A stretch of DNA of 9,442 nucleotides from DASUGM01 sp036274055 (lineage in GTDB: Bacteria > Acidobacteriota > Vicinamibacteria > Vicinamibacterales > SCN-69-37): contig DASUGM010000005.1 in the NCBI GenBank assembly GCA_036274055.1, positions 1 to 9,442 on the forward strand, read 5' to 3'. Made by a program: the position numbers and the translations under genes. The notes under the pieces are model-generated. The model was given only the letters and a program-made list of their open reading frames with translations, was not told the origin of the DNA and ran no database searches. This document shows, in pieces, positions 1 through 5,043 of this stretch; position 1 is the first letter of the stretch, and each line of letters begins with the position of its first letter.

Positions 1-1807
1 CGGAGAGCCAGGTGATCGCGTGTTCGGCGCCGCCGTTGTCGATCTCGAGCGCGCCCTTCGTGACGAAGTCCGTCGGCGGCGTCGCGCCGTAGCCGATCGT
101 CGCCGCCGTGACTCCAGGCAGCCGCCGCGCGCGCGCCAGCAATGCGTCGAAGAACTGCGCGCGCCGATCGGCAGTCGCATAGCGCGCTTCCGGCAGCGCG
201 ATGCGCAAGGTCAGCACGCGATCGGCGGCGAACCCCGGATCGGCGAAGCGCATCTGAACGAATGCCCGGCCGACGAGTCCGGCGCCAATCAACAACACGA
301 TCGAGAGCGCGACCTCAACTGCGATGAACACGCCCGGCCAGCGGCGCAGGCGGCTGCCGGTGCGCTGGTCGCCTTCGCGCAGCGCTGCCTGCGGCGGCGT
401 CGCCGATCCCCGTAAAGCCGGCACCAGACCGAAGACGACACTGGTCATGAGCGCGATGGCGACCGCGTAGCCGAGCACGACGCCGTCGATCTCGATCGAC
501 TCCAGCCGCGTCAGCAGCTGCGGTCCGGGTTCGAGTGCCGTGAACATCGCGATCGCGGCCCGCGCGATCAGCACGCCGATCGCGCATCCGGCGAGAGCGA
601 GCAGCACGCTCTCGACTAGCAGCTGCCGCACCAGCCGCACGCGGCCGGCGCCAAGCGCAACGCGGACCGCCATCTCGCTGCGGCGAGTCTGGCCATTGGC
701 CAGCAGAAGATTGGCGACGTTGACGCAGGCGATGAGCAGGAGCAGAAAGACCGCTCCCATCATCGCCAGCTGCGGATCGCGCAACGCGGGGGCTCTCCAG
801 AAGACATTCGACGGCAGGACGACGTCGCCGGCGGCCGCGAATTCGGCGCGCGCGGCGTCGATCGAGACGCCGGGCTTGAGCCACCCGATCGCGAGCACGA
901 CCGTCTGCCGCGCGGCCGGGCCCGACGTCGCCAGCGGCGCGAAGAGGTCGTAGCGCAGTCCGGGCGTGTCCGACTCGATCTCCGGGACGACGCCGACGAT
1001 CACGTGCCTCAGCTCGTCGACATCGATCGTCGTGCCGACAACGGCGGCCCCGGGGGCGTAGTGCCGCGCCACAAAACGATCGGACAACACGACGACGGGC
1101 GGCGCGCCGGGCCGGGTGTCGTCTGGAAGAAGCAGGCGGCCGGAGACCGGTCGCGCGCCGAGCACGGCAAGAAAGCCGCCGCTGATGCCGAGCAACCGCG
1201 CCCGCGTCGCGGCGGCGCCGCCGGCGGTGAGCATCACCGATCGCGGCGGCGACGACCGCGCCTCGATCCGCGAGTACGACTGCAGCCGCGGGGCGAATTG
1301 CGCGAACTCGTCGGCGGTCGGGTTGCCGGGCGATTTCGCGCCGTCCCGCCGCGTCTGGAGATAGACGACGCGCGCGGCGTCCGGATAGGGCAGCGGGCGC
1401 AGCAGCGTGGCATCGACGACGCTGAAGATCGCGGTGTTGGCGCCGATGCCGAGCGCGAGCGTGACGACGATCGCAAACGAGAGACCGGGGCGCCGCCAGC
1501 ACGAGCGCAGCGCGTGTCGGACGTCGCCGCCGAGGCTGCCGAGCAGGCGCGGACGCGGGCCGTGGCCGATCCGTTCGCTGATGCCCGCCGCCGGGACGTC
1601 GAGGACGGCGCGCCCGAGGCGGCGCAAAACGGCGACTGCGCCGCCGGCTGTCCAGCTCTCGGCGCATGCCTCGCCGAAGACCTCGGCGGCATCGCCGCCG
1701 TGCGCCGCCCGGAAATCGCGCGGGTAGGCGAACAGCAGCGTCCGGTACAGACGTCGGCTCACGGCGGCGATCGCGCGGGCGCCGCGACGATCGCGTGCTC
1801 CGGTCAC
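1..1807 (-). CDS. ADOP-type ABC transporter permease (MacB/FtsX family), C-terminus beyond window
   Basis: Inner-membrane permease of the MacB/FtsX type, in the two-module form known from Acidobacteriota as ADOP; the cargo cannot be told. The reading frame is open for 602 codons from GTG 1807 to the left edge. Residues 16-90 form the cytoplasmic prefix domain that typifies the family (SRRLYRTLLFAYPRDF). A first membrane helix at about 109-132 contains LALGIGANTAIFSVVD and leads into a MacB-like periplasmic domain to about 325. Three further helices lie near 348-370, 397-420 and 444-466, with the FtsX-type RRSEMAVRVALGAGR loop at 375-389. A second module begins with a helix at 491-515. Family members usually run to about 800 residues or more, so roughly a quarter is missing. 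Start: GTG overlaps the padR stop (GTGA) and has GAGG six bases upstream. GTG 1762 is an alternative with no visible ribosome site. No ATPase gene is adjacent, as usual for this class. Confidence 0.9.
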   Translation of the reverse strand, partial: MTGARDRRGARAIAAVSRRLYRTLLFAYPRDFRAAHGGDAAEVFGEACAESWTAGGAVAVLRRLGRAVLDVPAAGISERIGHGPRPRLLGSLGGDVRHALRSCWRRPGLSFAIVVTLALGIGANTAIFSVVDATLLRPLPYPDAARVVYLQTRRDGAKSPGNPTADEFAQFAPRLQSYSRIEARSSPPRSVMLTAGGAAATRARLLGISGGFLAVLGARPVSGRLLLPDDTRPGAPPVVVLSDRFVARHYAPGAAVVGTTIDVDELRHVIVGVVPEIESDTPGLRYDLFAPLATSGPAARQTVVLAIGWLKPGVSIDAARAEFAAAGDVVLPSNVFWRAPALRDPQLAMMGAVFLLLLIACVNVANLLLANGQTRRSEMAVRVALGAGRVRLVRQLLVESVLLALAGCAIGVLIARAAIAMFTALEPGPQLLTRLESIEIDGVVLGYAVAIALMTSVVFGLVPALRGSATPPQAALREGDQRTGSRLRRWPGVFIAVEVALSIVLLIGAGLVGRAFVQMRFADPGFAADRVLTLRIALPEARYATADRRAQFFDALLARARRLPGVTAATIGYGATPPTDFVTKGALEIDNGGAEHAITWLS

Positions 1808-2175
1808 CGCGGGCCTCGCCACGCCGGCAGCAGCTTGCGCGCGCGCGCGGCATCGGTCAGGTGCGCCAGCCGCTCGGCTTCGGCGGCGAGCACGTCGCGG
1901 CCGAGCTTCGTCAGCTTGTAGAAGCGCCGCGCCGGCCCTTCGGTGACGGTGCCGGGGTCGCGGGCTTCGGCGACCAGTTCCTCTCGTTCGAGCTTGCGGA
2001 GCGATCGATACAGGTTCGCCGGATCGAGCAGCACGCCGCGCGACTCGGTTTCGATGCGTTTCAGCATCCCGTGGCCGTGCCGCGGGCCGTCGACGAGCGC
2101 GAACAGGATGAGATAGTCGCGAGGAGCGAGCGGCAACAGGGCGGCGATGCGCGCGGTCGTCGAGGCAGATGGCAT
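1804..2175 (-). CDS. PadR-family transcriptional regulator
   Basis: A 123-aa DNA-binding repressor, predicted cytoplasmic and dimeric. The winged helix-turn-helix spans about residues 16-90: LAPRDYLILFALVDGPRHGHG opens it, LDPANLYRSLRKLEREELV is the recognition-helix region, and ARRFYKLTKLGRDVL is the wing. Only one short C-terminal helix (about 93-112) follows, which matches the short PadR subfamily. The gene lies immediately upstream of the ADOP permease and overlaps its start by GTGA, the usual acidobacterial pairing, so it most likely controls that operon and itself. The ATG at 2175 lies just downstream of a candidate promoter that contains a perfect palindrome, and leaves a very short leader with a weak GAGAG ribosome site. 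The effector is unknown; family members sense phenolics, drugs or other small molecules. Confidence 0.92.
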   Translation of the reverse strand: MPSASTTARIAALLPLAPRDYLILFALVDGPRHGHGMLKRIETESRGVLLDPANLYRSLRKLEREELVAEARDPGTVTEGPARRFYKLTKLGRDVLAAEAERLAHLTDAARARKLLPAWRGPR

Positions 2176-2190
2176 GCGACTCTCGGCCGC

Positions 2191-2219
2191 ACACTACTAG
2201 TCAAATGACTATATGTCAA
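2191..2219 (-). promoter_or_regulatory. Candidate sigma70-type promoter for padR-permease operon
   Basis: On the minus strand a perfect -35 hexamer TTGACA (2219-2214) is followed after 17 bases by TAGTGT (2196-2191), a weak 3/6 match to the -10 consensus. Transcription would begin near 2184, giving a leader of under ten bases before ATG 2175. The spacer is AT-rich in an otherwise GC-rich window. Confidence 0.55.
2198..2211. promoter_or_regulatory. Perfect palindrome TAGTCA-AA-TGACTA, likely PadR operator
   Basis: A 6+2+6 perfect inverted repeat sits entirely within the 17-base spacer between the -35 and -10 elements. A dimeric PadR protein bound here would block RNA polymerase, so negative autoregulation is the simplest reading. 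The palindrome lies 48 bases before the divergent gene at 2259 and could affect it too. That PadR proteins bind such palindromes in their own promoters is family knowledge; binding here is inferred. Confidence 0.6.
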
Positions 2220-2246
2220 CCGGTCACGACGGACCGACGTATGCTG

Positions 2247-2252
2247 AAGAGG
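2247..2252 (+). promoter_or_regulatory. Ribosome binding site fixing the start at 2259
   Basis: AAGAGG lies six bases before ATG 2259. The in-frame ATGs at 2169 and 2241 lack a comparable site, and 2169 would place the start inside padR. This selects the 208-residue form. Confidence 0.6.
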
Positions 2253-2258
2253 CGCCCC

Positions 2259-2885
2259 ATGCCCGCCGCGCAGCTGTTCCTGCTCTCGCCCGCGTATTGC
2301 GCCGGCCGCCGCGCCAAGATCCTGCTGAATCCGGCGTCACCGGCCGAGCTGGCGGTGCGGCTGCGCGACGGCACGCTGACGCTCGGCGAGGCGTTTTCGT
2401 TCATGAGCGGCCTGTACTTTCGCGGCAAGCTCACGTATGCGCTGCGGTTTGGCCGCGGTTCGCGCGAGTTGCCGCCGGTGCTGGTGATCACGCCGACGCG
2501 CGGCCTGCAGCCGCCGGATCTACGCGTCACCGCCGATCTCATTCGCGAGTTCGCCGCGGTCGACATCAGCGCGGCCGACCCGCGCTACCACGTGCCGCTC
2601 GAGCGCGACGTCAACGCGCTGGCCGCGCGGCTGCCGCCGGGGGCCCGCGCGGTGCTGCTGGGCAGCGTCGCGACGACGAAGTACGTCGACTTGCTGTCGC
2701 AGCTGCTCGGCGCGCACTTGCACTTTCCGCCGGAATTCATCGGCCGGGGCGACATGAGCCGCGGCGGATTGCTGCTGCGCAGCGCCCGTACGTCACTCGA
2801 ACTCGACTACGACATCCTCCGCGCCGGCGTCGTCCTCAAGCGCGAAGGCCGGCCGGCGCCGGTCCACGTGCTCAGGCCGTTGTGA
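2259..2885 (+). CDS. Uncharacterised 208-aa protein, conserved-looking
   Basis: No function recognised. The protein starts directly with a hydrophobic strand (MPAAQLFLLSPAYCAGRRA) and shows alternating strands and helices typical of a small soluble alpha/beta cytoplasmic protein; no signal peptide or membrane helix is evident. Segments that look like conserved motifs are FSFMSGLYFRGK (46-57), VLVITPTRGL (74-83), the repeated-arginine stretch ADPRYHVPLERD (106-117), AVLLGSVATTKYVDLL (131-146) and EFIGRGDMSRGGLLLR (159-174). The G-x-V-A-T-x-K and GRGDMSRGG loops could bind a phosphate or nucleotide, but this is a guess from glycine placement. Codon use matches its neighbours. It is divergent from padR and convergent with the esterase. 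From memory it resembles other unnamed proteins of GC-rich bacteria rather than a named family. Confidence 0.8.
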   Translation: MPAAQLFLLSPAYCAGRRAKILLNPASPAELAVRLRDGTLTLGEAFSFMSGLYFRGKLTYALRFGRGSRELPPVLVITPTRGLQPPDLRVTADLIREFAAVDISAADPRYHVPLERDVNALAARLPPGARAVLLGSVATTKYVDLLSQLLGAHLHFPPEFIGRGDMSRGGLLLRSARTSLELDYDILRAGVVLKREGRPAPVHVLRPL

Positions 2886-2911
2886 CCAGGCAGAGCCCGC
2901 TCCGTGCGCAA

Positions 2912-3079
2912 TGCGCCGGTGCGCCACGTGCGCCGATGCTTGTGCGCAGTGCTCTTCTCTCCGGTCATCGGGGTGAAGTCGTCCGGCCGAGGCTCGCTGC
3001 GCCGATCAACTTGACCGCCGCGATTCCAGGCGCACGATGCACGCGCACCGGCGCAACGGCGCATGTGGCGCACCGCGCA
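2912..3079. repeat. Long imperfect inverted repeat filling the gap between convergent genes
   Basis: The 199-bp gap 2886-3084 has no convincing gene. It contains a 22-base arm at 2918-2939 that matches the reverse complement of 3053-3074 at 20 of 22 positions. A further five paired bases lie outside (TGCGC at 2912-2916 against 3075-3079) across one bulged base. A 113-base interior separates the arms. The arms are built from repeated TGCGCC words, so part of the match may reflect low complexity. It could be a degraded small palindromic element or a folded 3'-end structure for either gene. No run of T follows, so it is not a standard terminator. Confidence 0.5.
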
Positions 3080-3084
3080 AGGGA

Positions 3085-3963
3085 CTAGTTCTTCTTATAA
3101 AGAAAGTGGACCGCCCGATACAGGCTGATGTGCAGCGAGGTCGCGTGCGTTTCCTGCGGCATGTAGTCGAACATCGTCTCGTTGTCCGGACGCGTCTTCT
3201 TGATCAGCGAGATCAGTTGCTCGTCGGCTGCTTTCATCTCCGCGCCTTCGTCGCCGACCGATAGATACACCTTCCGCTTCGGCGCCGGGTTCGCCGCGAG
3301 CGCCGCCGGCGCGGTCTTCATCAGCGATTGGCCGTCCCACCACAAGCTCGGGCTGACGATGACGTAGTTGGTGAAGAGGTGCGGTTTCTGCAGCAGCACC
3401 TGAGTCGCGACCAGACCGCCCAGCGACTGGCCGACGATCGTGCTGGTGCCGTCGGTCCGATAGCGCGCCGCGACATGAGGAAGCAGGTCACTTTCGAGAA
3501 ACGTGATGAACTTCAGCGCTCCGCCGCTGGTCGGCGCCGCCTTACGGTCCTCGGCGACCGACGACGGCATCGTGAAGTCGCGTTTGCGATCGACGTTCGA
3601 GATGCCGACGACGATCGACGGCGGCATGACGCCATAGGTCGCGAGGAAGTCGAACAGCGACGCCGCGTGGAAGTAATCCTCGTGCGCCGAGCCGTCGAGC
3701 AGGTAGATGACGGGATATCGCGCCGTCCCTTTCTCGTAGCCCGGGGGGAGAAGAACGTTGATCCGGCGCTCTTCGTTCAGCGCCTTCGAGAAGATCTTGT
3801 CGACGTTGCCGAACTCGAGGGTGGGAGGTTCCTGGGCGAAAGCAGGGCACATCAGCGCAATGAGCGACAGCGCCACGATCGACAGCACCGTGAAGGATCC
3901 ATGGGGGATTCTGTAGGAGCGTGAAGGCGCGTTGTTGGTCTTGAAACCCAGGAGTTCCTTCAT
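3085..3963 (-). CDS. Exported alpha/beta-hydrolase esterase (Fes/IroE/BesA-like)
   Basis: A 292-aa serine esterase of the family that includes siderophore esterases and esterase D-like enzymes; the substrate is unknown. A hydrophobic segment at about 25-42 ending in AFA-QE suggests a signal peptide, with cleavage after residue 43. Then come the first strands (RRINVLLPPGYEKG, 67-79), the oxyanion-side motif PVIYLLDG (84-91), the nucleophile elbow GQSLGG with Ser180, the conserved SPSLWWD (204-210) and the catalytic histidine region PQETHATSLH, most likely His273. The acid is probably in SVGDEGAE (235-242). It is second in a likely operon with the creatininase-like gene, 67 bases downstream of its stop. 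Odd feature: ATG 3963 and codons 13-29 lie in opposite arms of a 51-base palindrome, so the N-terminal 20 or so residues look newly acquired. A GTG at codon 26 is a possible but unsupported later start. Confidence 0.88.
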   Translation of the reverse strand: MKELLGFKTNNAPSRSYRIPHGSFTVLSIVALSLIALMCPAFAQEPPTLEFGNVDKIFSKALNEERRINVLLPPGYEKGTARYPVIYLLDGSAHEDYFHAASLFDFLATYGVMPPSIVVGISNVDRKRDFTMPSSVAEDRKAAPTSGGALKFITFLESDLLPHVAARYRTDGTSTIVGQSLGGLVATQVLLQKPHLFTNYVIVSPSLWWDGQSLMKTAPAALAANPAPKRKVYLSVGDEGAEMKAADEQLISLIKKTRPDNETMFDYMPQETHATSLHISLYRAVHFLYKKN

Positions 3964-4007
3964 GCTCCTACAGAATCCTCCCCGGATCCTTCACGGTGCT
4001 GTCGATC
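3877..4007. repeat. 51-nt inverted repeat (47/51) spanning the esterase start codon
   Basis: The left arm 3877-3927 and the reverse complement of the right arm 3957-4007 agree at 47 of 51 positions without gaps. The differences are three in the seven bases after GAAGGATCC and one near the loop. The loop is 29 bases (3928-3956). In a creatininase-esterase transcript this would fold into one very long hairpin that includes the esterase start codon and its AGGAG sequence close to the loop end. The repeat encodes esterase residues 13-29 on the left side and fills most of the intergenic region on the right. Confidence 0.92.
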
Positions 4008-4025
4008 TGTACGGTGCTGTCGATC
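3993..4025. repeat. Tandem 15-nt direct repeat, period 18
   Basis: ACGGTGCTGTCGATC occurs at 3993-4007 and again at 4011-4025. The first copy is the outer end of the right palindrome arm, so the motif exists three times in 150 bases, once inverted (3877-3891). The second copy ends five bases before the creatininase stop codon. It points to repeated local copying at this junction. Confidence 0.85.
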
Positions 4026-4030
4026 ACGAT

Positions 4031-5002
4031 CTACTTCGCCCCGACGCTCTTCAGGAACTCCTGAATCTGCTTCACGGCGTAATCGATCTTGATGTCCATC
4101 GCCATCTTGCCGTACTTGACGTCCGAGGCCCGGCCGTCGCCGCTGACGCCTGACGCGACCGGACGCGGCGCGTTGGGATCAGCGGGATTCGGCACCGTCA
4201 CCGCGACCGGCAGCAGGTCCAGGCGCGTGTACGCGTTCGGCTTCTTCTCCTGCTCCTGGAGGTACATCATCGTCGACGTGTCGGGGATCCCGGCGTGGCC
4301 GCTGACCGGCAGGTTGTTCTGCTTCAGCCACTCGTCGAAGTCGCCCTGCGCCTTGGCGTAGACGGTGTCGGCGTAGAGCACGTGAATGTTGCGCGCGGCG
4401 AGCTCGGGCGCGCGGTACTTCTCCTCGAGCTTCTTCGCGACTTGCCCGTAGACGTTGGTGCCGCCGCCGTGATCGTTGAGGATGATCACGTTGGTGAAGC
4501 CGGTGGCGATCGCCTGTTCGGCGATCTGTTCGCACAGCAGCCCTTGAATCTCCGACGTCAAGCCAAGCGTGCCCGTCGCCTGCGCGCTGGCGTTGTTCTG
4601 CGAGTAGGGAATGACCGGCAGCGCGATCGCGTTGCCGAGCTTGAGCGCGATCGCCTTGACGATGGCGCGGCCCATGATGGTGTGGCCGCCGTTGACGTTC
4701 TGGGGACCGCGCGATTCGGTGCCGCCGAAGTAGATCAGCGCCGTGGACTTTCCTTCCTTGTGAATCGCCCGGTAGACCTCGGGCCAGGTCATCAGTTCGA
4801 ACTCGACCAGGCCTTTCGGTTCGTTCTTCGAGAAAAATTCAGCCGGCGGATCCCGCGGCGGCTGCTGCGGGCCGCCGCGACCGCGGCCCTGACCGCGGCC
4901 GGCGGGCGGATCGCCGGCCTGCTGTGGCACCGGGGGAGTCTGCGCGAACGCGGTGGAAGCAACGAAGAGGAGCAATGCAAGGGGCGGTATGAGTTTCTTC
5001 AT
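4031..5002 (-). CDS. Exported creatininase-family protein with altered metal-site residues
   Basis: A 323-aa member of the creatininase/creatinine amidohydrolase fold (PF02633 type), metal-dependent amidohydrolases acting on small amides and lactams; the substrate here is unknown. A signal peptide is clear (MKKLIPPLALLLFVASTAFA, cut before QTPP). A Gly/Pro/Arg/Gln-rich linker at about 22-53 follows, then the domain. Family landmarks are present: GGTESRGP (93-100), NDHGGG (176-181), SGHAGIPDTS (234-243) and GVSGDGRAS (285-293). At the metal positions the usual E-x-H-G-P...T-D reads E96-x-R98-G-P...G-H107, and the usual ETS reads D241-T-S. His178 of the DHGG motif is kept. The enzyme therefore uses a changed metal site or is not a hydrolase. 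It is first in a likely operon with the esterase and divergent from the PQQ dehydrogenase by 41 bp. Length is above the usual 240-270 because of the signal and linker. Confidence 0.9.
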   Translation of the reverse strand: MKKLIPPLALLLFVASTAFAQTPPVPQQAGDPPAGRGQGRGRGGPQQPPRDPPAEFFSKNEPKGLVEFELMTWPEVYRAIHKEGKSTALIYFGGTESRGPQNVNGGHTIMGRAIVKAIALKLGNAIALPVIPYSQNNASAQATGTLGLTSEIQGLLCEQIAEQAIATGFTNVIILNDHGGGTNVYGQVAKKLEEKYRAPELAARNIHVLYADTVYAKAQGDFDEWLKQNNLPVSGHAGIPDTSTMMYLQEQEKKPNAYTRLDLLPVAVTVPNPADPNAPRPVASGVSGDGRASDVKYGKMAMDIKIDYAVKQIQEFLKSVGAK

Positions 5003-5010
5003 AGCCGCCC

Positions 5011-5016
5011 ATTCTA
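5011..5016 (-). promoter_or_regulatory. Possible -10 element for the creatininase-like gene
   Basis: TAGAAT on the minus strand ends eight bases before ATG 5002, so the transcript would be almost leaderless. No -35 match is visible at the right distance. The 41-bp gap must hold promoters for both divergent genes, but none is strong by sequence. Confidence 0.25.
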
Positions 5017-5043
5017 CAGGTCACAATCTGGGGCGGAGGCTCC

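Noticed and set aside
315..1853. Long minus-strand open frame of 512 codons
   Set aside because: It is arginine-rich shadow sequence in another frame of the permease, whose correct frame gives clear MacB/FtsX motifs across the same bases.
1004..2208. Plus-strand open frames opposite the permease and padR
   Set aside because: Composition is dominated by Arg, Ala and Gly with no motif; these are antisense artefacts of high GC.
2213..3088. Plus-strand open frame of 291 codons over the 208-aa gene and the gap
   Set aside because: Arginine/alanine-rich frame-shifted reading of the 2259-2885 gene that runs on into non-coding sequence.
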